Assembly (NCBI GenBank): GCA_035719045.1
Contig: DASTGO010000123.1
Location: 1 to 5,554, forward strand
From: DASTGO01 sp035719045
GTDB taxonomy: Bacteria; Actinomycetota; Actinomycetes; Actinomycetales; Kineosporiaceae
DNA: 5,554 nucleotides
Direction: 5' to 3'
The notes under the pieces are model-generated. The model searched no databases, was not told the DNA's origin, and worked only from the letters and a program-made list of their open reading frames with translations. The position numbers were made by a program, and so were the translations under genes. Of the stretch, positions 1 to 5,536 are shown piece after piece. The first letter of the stretch is position 1. Every line of letters starts with the position of its first letter.

Positions 1-1
1 C

Positions 2-1531
2 CTGTTGGTGGACGATGCGCGGATGCTGGCCACCGCCGCGGTGGAGGGCCGGTTGGAGACCCGTGCGGACGCCGCCAAGCACCAGGGCGACTTCAAGGCG
101 ATCGTGGACGGGGTCAACAACACCCTGGACGCGGTGATCGGGCCGTTGAACGTGGCCGCCGGGTATGTCGACAAGATCTCGAAGGGCGACATCCCGCCGA
201 GGATCACCGACACCTACAACGGTGACTTCAACGTGTTGAAGAACAACCTGAACACCTGTGTCGACGCGGTGAACGCGCTGGTGTCGGATGCGCGGATGCT
301 GGCCGAGGCCGCGGTGGAGGGCCGGTTGGAGACCCGTGCGGACGCCGCCAAGCACCAGGGTGACTTCAAGGCGATCGTGGACGGGGTCAACAACACCCTG
401 GACGCGGTGATCGGCCCGTTGAACGAGGTCGCCCGGCTGCTCAAGGCGATGGAGGACGGTGACCTCACCCAGCCCATCACCGAGCGGTACCAGGGTCAGC
501 TGGAGCAGTTGCGGCTGGCGGCGAACAACACCCTGTCCGGTCTGTCGCTGACCTTCGGAGAGGTCACCCGGGTGCTCAAGGCCGTCGAGGACGGCGACCT
601 CACCCAGACCATCACGAGCCAGTTCCGCGGCCAGTACGACGACATGCGCGTCGCCACGAACAACACGGTCGCGAAGCTGGCGGAGACGGTGTCGGAGGTG
701 AGTGCGGCCACCGACCAGCTGGGCCGGGCCGCGGACCAGATCAGCCGTGCCTCGCAGTCGCTGTCCCAGGCGGCGAGCGAGCAGGCCGCCAGCGTCGAGC
801 AGACCAGCTCCAGCATCGACGAGATGGCCGCCAGCGTCACCCAGAACAGTGAGAACGCGAAGGTGACCGACGGCATCGCCGCGAAGGCCGCCTCCGACGC
901 CTCCGAGGGTGGCTCGGCAGTCCAGGAGACGGTGACCGCGATGAAGGAGATCGCCTCCAAGATCGCGATCATCGACGACATCGCGTTCCAGACCAACATG
1001 TTGGCGCTGAACGCCACCATCGAGGCCGCCCGGGCCGGGGAACACGGCAAGGGGTTCGCGGTGGTCGCCACCGAGGTCGGCAAGCTGGCGGAGCGGTCCC
1101 AGGTCGCCGCGCAGGAGATCGGGCAGTTGGCCGGCAACAGCGTGGCCACGGCCGAGCACGCCGGATCCCTGCTGGCCGACATCGTCCCGAGCATCGGCAA
1201 GACGTCCAACCTGGTGCAGGAGATCGCGGCTGCCTCGGCCGAGCAGACCGCGGGGGTCGCCCAGATCAACAAGGCGATGACCCAGATGAGCACCATCACC
1301 CAGCAGAACGCCTCCTCCAGCGAGGAGTTGGCGGCCACCTCGGAGGAGATGATGGGTCAGACGACCAACCTGCAGACGCTGATGCGCTTCTTCCGCCTCA
1401 CCGGCAAGGCTTCCGGCCACGACGACCTGCGGTCCGGAACCCGTCCGGTCATGACGTCCAAGGTGCCGGCCCAGGTGGAGCGCGTTCCGCAGGGGAGTGC
1501 CATCGAGGCCGGCAAGTTCGACCGGTTCTGA
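2..1531 (+). CDS. Methyl-accepting chemotaxis protein with poly-HAMP array (5'-truncated by window)
   Basis: This is a chemoreceptor that would control a CheA kinase through CheW. The frame is open at the window edge and begins inside a repeat, so the true start and any sensor or membrane part lie upstream; no membrane segment is visible. Numbering from the Leu codon at position 5, five HAMP-like units run at about 1-49, 50-95, 96-140, 141-184 and 185-224. Each has a glycine-turn connector (EGRL, KGDI, EGRL, DGDL, DGDL) and a later Asn-rich helix. The signalling hairpin follows (about 225-463), with its tip in IAFQTNMLALN and EAARAGEHGKGFAVVA around E340. Likely methylation stretches are ASEQAASVEQ on the first arm and SSEELAATSEEM on the second. 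Each arm is about 115-125 residues, roughly the 36-heptad class. A 45-residue linker ends in KFDRF, matching the loose aromatic pentapeptide pattern for CheR/CheB tethering. Family assignment is secure; the ligand is unknown. Confidence 0.97.
   Translation: MLVDDARMLATAAVEGRLETRADAAKHQGDFKAIVDGVNNTLDAVIGPLNVAAGYVDKISKGDIPPRITDTYNGDFNVLKNNLNTCVDAVNALVSDARMLAEAAVEGRLETRADAAKHQGDFKAIVDGVNNTLDAVIGPLNEVARLLKAMEDGDLTQPITERYQGQLEQLRLAANNTLSGLSLTFGEVTRVLKAVEDGDLTQTITSQFRGQYDDMRVATNNTVAKLAETVSEVSAATDQLGRAADQISRASQSLSQAASEQAASVEQTSSSIDEMAASVTQNSENAKVTDGIAAKAASDASEGGSAVQETVTAMKEIASKIAIIDDIAFQTNMLALNATIEAARAGEHGKGFAVVATEVGKLAERSQVAAQEIGQLAGNSVATAEHAGSLLADIVPSIGKTSNLVQEIAAASAEQTAGVAQINKAMTQMSTITQQNASSSEELAATSEEMMGQTTNLQTLMRFFRLTGKASGHDDLRSGTRPVMTSKVPAQVERVPQGSAIEAGKFDRF
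14..425 (+). repeat. Near-identical direct repeat inside the receptor's HAMP array
   Basis: Positions 14-152 and 287-425 align without gaps at an offset of 273 bp (91 codons). I count five mismatches over 139 bp: three in one codon (Thr versus Glu) and two silent. The intervening 153-286 encodes a different HAMP type, so the repeating unit is a HAMP pair. Units at 425 and 560, offset 135 bp (45 codons), are more diverged relatives. The window opens inside the first copy, so further copies may lie upstream. The near lack of silent change implies recent duplication or gene conversion. Confidence 0.93.
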
Positions 1532-1536
1532 GGAGG
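1531..1536 (+). promoter_or_regulatory. Shine-Dalgarno of cheW overlapping the receptor stop codon
   Basis: AGGAGG starts on the last base of the receptor's TGA stop and lies five bases before the GTG at 1542. This strong site fixes the cheW start at 1542 rather than the in-frame GTG at 1497 inside the receptor gene. It indicates co-transcription and probably translational coupling. Confidence 0.85.
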
Positions 1537-1541
1537 GTGAC

Positions 1542-2279
1542 GTGAGCGTGACGGTAACCGGGGGTGCGGCCGGCGGTAGCGCCGTACTGACCACAGGCTC
1601 GGACCGGTACCTGACGTTCTCGCTCGGCGGCGAGACCTACGCCCTGCCGATCCTGCACGTCACCGAGATCATGGAGTTCCACGGTCTCACCGCTGTGCCG
1701 ATGATGCCCGGCTTCATCCGGGGCGTGATCAACCTGCGTGGTCGCGTCGTTCCCGTGGTCGACCTGTCCCTGCGCTTCGGGCAGGGCCGGACCGACACCG
1801 GCCGGCGAACGAGCATCATCATCGTCGACCCCAGCGCCTACGGTGCCGAGGCGGGCATGCCGCGGACCCAGGCGATGGGCATCCTGGTCGACGCCGTCAA
1901 CAAGGTGATGCACCTGACGCCCGACGACGTCGAGCCGCCGCCGACCTTCGGCAGTGGCATCCGGACCGACTTCATCAGCGGCATGGCGAAGTCCGACGGC
2001 CAGTTCATCGTCATCCTCGATGTCAGCCAGGTGCTGTCGGGGGACGAACTGGACCTGCTCAACCGGGCCGGCCAGACCCCGCCGGAGGACCTCGCACCTC
2101 CCCGGCCGGGGACGGCCGCCGCCGAGAGCGCAGCGGCGCAAGCCGTTGCGGGGGAGGCGGTAGCGCCGGAGACAGCGGCCGGTGAGCCGGTCGCGCCGGA
2201 GGTCCCCGCCCCGCGGGCCGCGCCTGATCAGGGCGTCCCGCAGGAGGAGACCGCCGGTCCGGTGGCGGACGCGGACTGA
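1542..2279 (+). CDS. cheW: Chemotaxis coupling protein CheW with long Ala/Pro/Glu-rich C-terminal tail
   Basis: CheW is a cytoplasmic scaffold that links chemoreceptor tips to the CheA kinase. The GTG start gives 245 residues. The SH3-like CheW fold spans about residues 20-172. It starts with YLTFSLGGETYALPI (23-37), contains the family hallmark RGVINLRGRVVPVVDL (60-75), and continues through GILVDAVNKVM and FISGMAKSDGQFIVILDVSQVL. CheW proteins are usually about 150-170 residues. The excess here is a tail from about 178 to 245 rich in Ala, Pro and Glu, with an AGExVAPE motif repeated twice; it is probably disordered. The gene lies ten bases after the receptor, so the two likely form an operon and act together. 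No CheA, CheR, CheB or CheY gene is in view, so other parts of the pathway must lie elsewhere. The CheW assignment is secure; the role of the tail is unknown. Confidence 0.96.
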   Translation: MSVTVTGGAAGGSAVLTTGSDRYLTFSLGGETYALPILHVTEIMEFHGLTAVPMMPGFIRGVINLRGRVVPVVDLSLRFGQGRTDTGRRTSIIIVDPSAYGAEAGMPRTQAMGILVDAVNKVMHLTPDDVEPPPTFGSGIRTDFISGMAKSDGQFIVILDVSQVLSGDELDLLNRAGQTPPEDLAPPRPGTAAAESAAAQAVAGEAVAPETAAGEPVAPEVPAPRAAPDQGVPQEETAGPVADAD

Positions 2280-2286
2280 CACCGTC

Positions 2287-2327
2287 GCGGGCTGGTCCCT
2301 CACCATGCCGGTGAGGGACCAGCCCGC
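2287..2327. terminator. Perfect 18-bp hairpin between convergent genes (likely bidirectional terminator)
   Basis: Arms at 2287-2304 and 2310-2327 are perfectly complementary around a five-base loop (ATGCC). The hairpin starts eight bases after the cheW stop and ends about 50 bases from the stop of the convergent monooxygenase gene. No T tract follows on either strand. It therefore fits the U-less stem-loop terminators often seen in actinobacteria, and could serve both transcripts or block antisense read-through. The stem is seen directly; termination is inferred. Confidence 0.8.
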
Positions 2328-2379
2328 TGTCATGCCCGCGAGGGGCTGGGCCTGTGCACCCAGTGACCGCCCGGCCGGA

Positions 2380-3675
2380 TCACTTCAGGCGGTACACGTC
2401 GAGGTTGTCGAAGCTGGCCGAGGCCGCCTGGGTGAAGATGCCGATCTCACCCGAGGCCGGGATCCCCGTGGCGGTGCCGATCACGGTCCCGTCGATGATC
2501 GCGGTGACGGTGTCTCCCCTGACGGCGAGTTCGATGATCCGCCACTGCCTGGTCCGCATGTCGAACGGCACCGACGCGGCCACCCGGACCTTGCCGTTGC
2601 GGATCACCTCGAGCTGGCCGCCGTAGCCGGGGAAGAGCACCAGCCGGGCCTGGGAGTCCCCGGCCATCCGGGCGCTCATCCCGAAGGCGCAGGTGTCCGA
2701 CCTGTCGCACTCGGCCGCCCGCAGATGGGCCGTCAGCCGGTAGTCGGCCCAGCGCACATCCCCGCTGACCTGTTGCCAGACCCCCTGGAGGTTGGACTGC
2801 TGCAGGACGTTGGCGATGCTCCACCCGGTCTTCATCACCCGCCACGAGCCACCCAGGCCGTACCAGTCGTCGAAGTCGCCGTCCTCGAAGGTCTCGACGA
2901 ACATGTCGCCCCGCGGTGCCGCATCGGCGGCCGGGGCGGTGGGCGCCGGTCCGGTGCCCTTCCACTGGTTGTCGTTGGGGAAGCCGGAGATCTCACCGTG
3001 GCCGCCGTCGAAGACGACATCGGAGCAGGAGAAGAAGGCGCCGTCGGCGTCGGAGCGCTGCCAGTAGGTCAGCAGCAGGTGCTTGCCGGTCTTGTGGGCA
3101 GGCAGGGTGATGTTCCAGTCGAACTCACGCCCGTCGCTGCCGGAGGCGTTGGGGGCGGGGAAGGTGTGGGTGTCGCACGGCTTGCTTTCCAGGTCGTCCC
3201 AGGCCAGGGGCTTGGTCGGGTCGTAGCCGTCCTTGGTGATGTACAGGGAGAAGGTGCCCGGGTGTCCGTCGTGGCTGGGGAAGCGGAAGTCCCACTTGGC
3301 TCCGGAGGTCAGGTGGGTGGCCGGCCAGTCGGCGCGGGCGGCGTCGTAGGCGGCGTAGGTCTTGTTGTTGGCGCTGCAGATCTTCCCGTCGGGGATGAAT
3401 CCGCGGGTGCGTCCCTTGGTGGCGGAGTTTCCGACTCCCGGCCAGTCCCACAGGGGCTGCTTGCCACCGTCTGCGATGGCCTGCTTGCAGGCGGGGTTGC
3501 GGGCGTCCAGATCCCCGCCGGTGTGGTGGGCGTCCTTGAAGCACAGATAGGTGCGTGATCCGGGGGAGGCGTTCGCGCCGTGCGCCTGCGCCGAACCGGC
3601 AAGCCACGCGCCACCGGCCGAGGCCAGCAACGCCAGCACGACCCCCAACCCCAACCAACGCCGCCGCGAGCTCAT
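2380..3675 (-). CDS. Secreted AA10 lytic polysaccharide monooxygenase with C-terminal jelly-roll domain
   Basis: AA10 enzymes are copper monooxygenases that oxidatively cleave crystalline chitin or cellulose. The protein has 431 residues. A signal peptide (1-31: SRRR, hydrophobic core, AQA) would be cut just before H32, the N-terminal His that AA10 needs as copper ligand. The catalytic domain (32 to about 230) opens HGANASPGSRTYLC, has the second His at H138 in GHPGTFSLYITK, and ends with FFSCSDVVFDGG; F214 fits the axial Phe. By remembered similarity it resembles Streptomyces ScLPMO10C-type enzymes, so cellulose or chitin are both possible substrates. A Pro/Ala/Thr linker (about 233-256) leads to a 175-residue domain (257-431) beginning FVETFEDGDFDDW and ending SFDNLDVY, with the look of a concanavalin-like (LamG/DUF1080/CBM66-type) jelly roll, likely sugar-binding. 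Two oddities are Asp136 at a normally Ala position and an apparently unpaired Cys167. The start has a plausible AAGGGG site six bases upstream. Confidence 0.95.
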   Translation of the reverse strand: MSSRRRWLGLGVVLALLASAGGAWLAGSAQAHGANASPGSRTYLCFKDAHHTGGDLDARNPACKQAIADGGKQPLWDWPGVGNSATKGRTRGFIPDGKICSANNKTYAAYDAARADWPATHLTSGAKWDFRFPSHDGHPGTFSLYITKDGYDPTKPLAWDDLESKPCDTHTFPAPNASGSDGREFDWNITLPAHKTGKHLLLTYWQRSDADGAFFSCSDVVFDGGHGEISGFPNDNQWKGTGPAPTAPAADAAPRGDMFVETFEDGDFDDWYGLGGSWRVMKTGWSIANVLQQSNLQGVWQQVSGDVRWADYRLTAHLRAAECDRSDTCAFGMSARMAGDSQARLVLFPGYGGQLEVIRNGKVRVAASVPFDMRTRQWRIIELAVRGDTVTAIIDGTVIGTATGIPASGEIGIFTQAASASFDNLDVYRLK

Positions 3676-3681
3676 GGCGAG

Positions 3682-3689
3682 CCCCTTTC
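3682..3689 (-). promoter_or_regulatory. Probable ribosome binding site of the AA10 gene
   Basis: On the minus strand this reads GAAAGGGG and lies six bases before the ATG at 3675. It is purine-rich but not a consensus AGGAGG. It supports the chosen start, which also gives a complete signal peptide. Confidence 0.55.
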
Positions 3690-3723
3690 TTTCCCCTCAA
3701 CCACCGTCGATGAGCGACGAGTG

Positions 3724-3745
3724 CGGGGTAGCGCGTGGTACCCCG
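3724..3745 (-). other. Short hairpin in the AA10 upstream leader
   Basis: Perfect 7-bp arms (3724-3730 and 3739-3745) flank an eight-base loop about 50 bases upstream of the monooxygenase start. It could structure the 5' leader or be an operator half-site pair. In DNA this GC-rich it may also be chance. Confidence 0.35.
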
Positions 3746-3770
3746 ACACCGGTGAGGGTGGAACGCCGTG

Positions 3771-3803
3771 CCGGGAGCGGCCCCCCGAGGGGCTGTCTCC
3801 CGG
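3771..3803. other. Two-tier GC-rich hairpin upstream of the AA10 gene
   Basis: Outer arms of 7 bp (3771-3777 and 3797-3803) enclose a small internal bulge and inner arms of 5 bp (3780-3784 and 3789-3793) with a four-base loop. It lies between the Crp-like sites and the monooxygenase start. It could act as an attenuator or leader structure on the minus strand; no T run follows. Function is unproven. Confidence 0.4.
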
Positions 3804-3892
3804 CCGGGCGGGGATGGTGCTCCACCCGGCGGCCTCACGGACTGTGGTGTGCCGAGGGCGTTCCCGCAGTTGCCCGACAAAGGGATCAAGCG

Positions 3893-3910
3893 ATGTGATC
3901 ACGCTCACAT
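3893..3910. promoter_or_regulatory. Perfect Crp/GlxR-type operator
   Basis: The site reads ATGTGA-N6-TCACAT, a perfect 6+6 palindrome matching the Crp consensus TGTGA-N6-TCACA that is also used by actinobacterial Crp/GlxR proteins. It lies about 110 bases upstream of the kinase start and about 220 bases from the monooxygenase start, so it could act on either or both. Cyclic-AMP-type control would fit a polysaccharide-degrading enzyme. The match is seen directly; the regulator is inferred. Confidence 0.75.
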
Positions 3911-3913
3911 TCG

Positions 3914-3929
3914 CGTGATGCGGGTCACG
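3914..3929. promoter_or_regulatory. Second, weaker Crp-like palindrome
   Basis: CGTGA-N6-TCACG keeps the GTGA/TCAC core of the neighbouring site with symmetrical changes in the outer base. Its centre (3921.5) is exactly 20 bp from that of the first site (3901.5), about two helical turns, so both would be presented on nearly the same face of the DNA. Confidence is lower because the outer T/A of the consensus is lost. Confidence 0.5.
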
Positions 3930-4009
3930 TTGCTGCGTTGCGGTGGCCAGGACGATGGGCCCTGTTCCCTGGGCTGCGGCGGACCGTTGTTGAGGGGATG
4001 GCGACAGCA

Positions 4010-4016
4010 GGGGAGG
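4010..4016 (+). promoter_or_regulatory. Shine-Dalgarno deciding between two adjacent ATG codons of the kinase
   Basis: GGGGAGG ends one base before the ATG at 4018 and four bases before the in-frame ATG at 4021. The spacing at 4018 is too tight for normal initiation, so 4021 is the better start. The difference is one residue. Confidence 0.65.
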
Positions 4017-4020
4017 GATG

Positions 4021-5421
4021 ATGAGCAACTCACTGACGTTGCCCGCGGCCGACACCCGGGTCCGCCCGGAGGACAGCCCGCTGGAACCTGTGGGCCGAGC
4101 CCTGGGGGTGCCCGCCCTCGGGGAGGCGCCCTGGGGCAGCCACTTCTGCGTGTTCTTCGCGAGTCCTGAGGACCTGCTGGAGATCTTGGTGCCGCACTTC
4201 CGGGCCGGTCTGGAGAACAACGAGCTCTGCGGGCTGAGCGCCCTGGGCCAGCTGGACCTGGACAGTGTCCTGGAGACGTTCGCCCGGGAGATCGACGGCT
4301 TCGAGCGCCGGATGGCCGCGGGCCAGATGAACGTCCTGAACTACCCGCCGCCGCGGGCCGACAGCGGACTGCCCGACTGCCCGAAGATCCTCAACGGCAT
4401 CATGAACCGGGTCCGCGACGCCCGGGACCAGGGATACACCGGGTACCGCGGGGTGGGGATCGCCTCCTGGCTGGAGCGGTCGGACTGGCCGCCGTACATG
4501 ACCTACGAGGCGGATCTCACCCGGGCCGTGTCCGGGGAACGCGGCCTCGTCACCTGCGGCTACCTGCTGCCGAAATGCGATGCGAGTCAGCTCGTCGACG
4601 TGCTGATGACCCACCAGTTCGCCCTGCTGCGGCATGACCAGTGGACCCTGATCGAGCCCTCGGAGCGCAAGCGGGCCACCGAGGCCGTGGTCCGGATGAA
4701 CGTCGCCCTGGCCGAGCGCACCGCGGAACTGCAGTCGGCCCTCGCGGACCTGAACGGTTTCAGCCGCTGGGTGACCCACGACCTGAGGGCCCCGATCACC
4801 TCCATCACCTCGGTCACCGAACTCCTCGCGCAGGCCGCGAACGCGCGGCTCGACGACGACGAACAGGTGATGCTGGAACGGATCCGCAGCAGTGCGGGCT
4901 GGATGGAGGACCTGATCGGCAAGGTCGAGGCCTACTCGCGGGCCCAGCATGCGCAGTTGCGGCTGCAGCGGCTGGACCTGCGTGGCCTGGTCGCGCAGGT
5001 CTGGCCGGCCGTTGCCGGGGCCGACCCCTCCCGTCGGATGGGCGTCCGGGTGGACGATCTGCCCGCCGCCTACGGGGACCGCGGTCTCGTGTCCCAGGTG
5101 CTGGAAGCGTTGCTGCGCAACGCCTTCACGGCCACCGCCCATCGCCCCGACCCGCTGGTCCACGTCGGGGCGACGAGCACCGACGAGGGCGGTGTGGCGT
5201 ACTTCGTCCGCGACAACGGGGTCGGCTTCGACATGGCGCACTGCGACGCCATCTTCGACGCCTTCACCCGGCTGCGCAGCGTCGGTGAGTCGGCGGGCGC
5301 CGGTCTCGGCCTGGCCATGGTCAAGGAGATCGTCGGCCGGCACGGGGGCAGGGTCTGGGCGCACAGCGAACCCGGGACCGGCGCCACCTTCTTCTTCACC
5401 CTGCCGCCACCGCATCCCTGA
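4021..5421 (+). CDS. MEDS-domain sensor histidine kinase
   Basis: This is a cytoplasmic sensor kinase of 466 residues that would autophosphorylate on His and pass the phosphate to an unidentified response regulator. The N-terminal MEDS domain (methanogen/methylotroph DcmR sensory domain, about residues 38-205) begins GSHFCVFFASPEDLLEILVP and continues through LNYPPP and YTGYRGVGIASW. A charged helix (about 215-242) leads into the dimerisation domain with the H-box WVTHDLRAPI, phospho-acceptor H253. The ATPase domain has the N-box Asn at N367 (LLRNAF), G1 DNGVGFD (398-404), the F-box IFDAFTRL, and G2 GAGLGL (426-431); all expected motifs are intact. There is no membrane segment, signal peptide or receiver domain. 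The gene runs divergently from the AA10 gene and shares its regulatory region. No response regulator is adjacent, so it is an orphan kinase here. MEDS domains are proposed to sense small organic compounds; the ligand of this one is unknown. Confidence 0.94.
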   Translation: MSNSLTLPAADTRVRPEDSPLEPVGRALGVPALGEAPWGSHFCVFFASPEDLLEILVPHFRAGLENNELCGLSALGQLDLDSVLETFAREIDGFERRMAAGQMNVLNYPPPRADSGLPDCPKILNGIMNRVRDARDQGYTGYRGVGIASWLERSDWPPYMTYEADLTRAVSGERGLVTCGYLLPKCDASQLVDVLMTHQFALLRHDQWTLIEPSERKRATEAVVRMNVALAERTAELQSALADLNGFSRWVTHDLRAPITSITSVTELLAQAANARLDDDEQVMLERIRSSAGWMEDLIGKVEAYSRAQHAQLRLQRLDLRGLVAQVWPAVAGADPSRRMGVRVDDLPAAYGDRGLVSQVLEALLRNAFTATAHRPDPLVHVGATSTDEGGVAYFVRDNGVGFDMAHCDAIFDAFTRLRSVGESAGAGLGLAMVKEIVGRHGGRVWAHSEPGTGATFFFTLPPPHP

Positions 5422-5434
5422 TCCGTTGCGTACA

Positions 5435-5453
5435 AGCGCTGACTGGCAGCGCT
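5435..5453 (+). terminator. Hairpin shortly after the kinase stop (candidate terminator)
   Basis: Perfect 7-bp arms (5435-5441 and 5447-5453) enclose a five-base loop, 13 bases after the kinase stop. There is no T tract. It is the first of several stem-loops in the tail of the window and may end the kinase transcript. Confidence 0.5.
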
Positions 5454-5462
5454 CATGCCGCA

Positions 5463-5482
5463 CTCTCGCCTTGCGGCGGGAG
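5463..5482 (+). terminator. Second hairpin after the kinase (candidate terminator)
   Basis: Eight-pair arms with one G-U wobble (5463-5470 and 5475-5482) enclose the loop TTGC. An alternative pairing of GGGAG (5478-5482) with CTCCC (5484-5488) would compete with it. It lies nine bases after the first hairpin, suggesting a tandem U-less terminator. Confidence 0.4.
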
Positions 5483-5536
5483 GCTCCCGGTCTGAGGAGC
5501 ATCCGCTCGGCCGGGTTGACGCTTCACAGCCACCTG

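Larger units (their letters stand above)
3676..4017. promoter_or_regulatory. Divergent intergenic region between the monooxygenase and MEDS kinase genes
   Basis: This gap of about 340 bases has no credible gene and must hold the start signals of both flanking divergent genes. It contains two hairpins on the monooxygenase side (3724-3745 and 3771-3803), two Crp-like palindromes (3893-3910 and 3914-3929), and Shine-Dalgarno-like sequences next to both starts. I could not identify convincing -35/-10 pairs on either strand. Confidence 0.7.

Noticed and set aside
14..425. Possible CRISPR or transposon repeat because of two near-identical copies
   Set aside because: The repeats are in frame, coding and match HAMP units; there are no short regular spacers, transposase or terminal inverted repeats.
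496..1338. Minus-strand open frame (280 codons) opposite the receptor
   Set aside because: It is a shadow of the conserved signalling hairpin, rich in Ala and Ser with no recognisable family.
1497..1541. Upstream GTG start for cheW overlapping the receptor gene
   Set aside because: There is a strong AGGAGG five bases before the GTG at 1542. The extra 15 residues are not CheW-like.
1449..2333. Minus-strand open frame (294 codons) opposite cheW
   Set aside because: It is Arg/Gly-rich, has no domain, and its start lies inside the terminator hairpin.
2182..3558. Long open frame (458 codons) on the plus strand over the AA10 gene
   Set aside because: It is antisense to a gene with clear AA10 motifs, its protein is low-complexity Gly/Val/Arg with no recognisable domain, and it overlaps the end of cheW. 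Such frames are common opposite GC-rich genes.
4030..5502. Long open frame (490 codons) on the minus strand over the kinase gene
   Set aside because: It mirrors the codon bias of the kinase gene, has no recognisable domain or convincing start signal, and lies opposite intact kinase motifs.
5492..5510. GAGGAGC resembling a Shine-Dalgarno after the kinase
   Set aside because: No ATG or GTG start follows at a suitable distance and no frame stays convincing to the window end.
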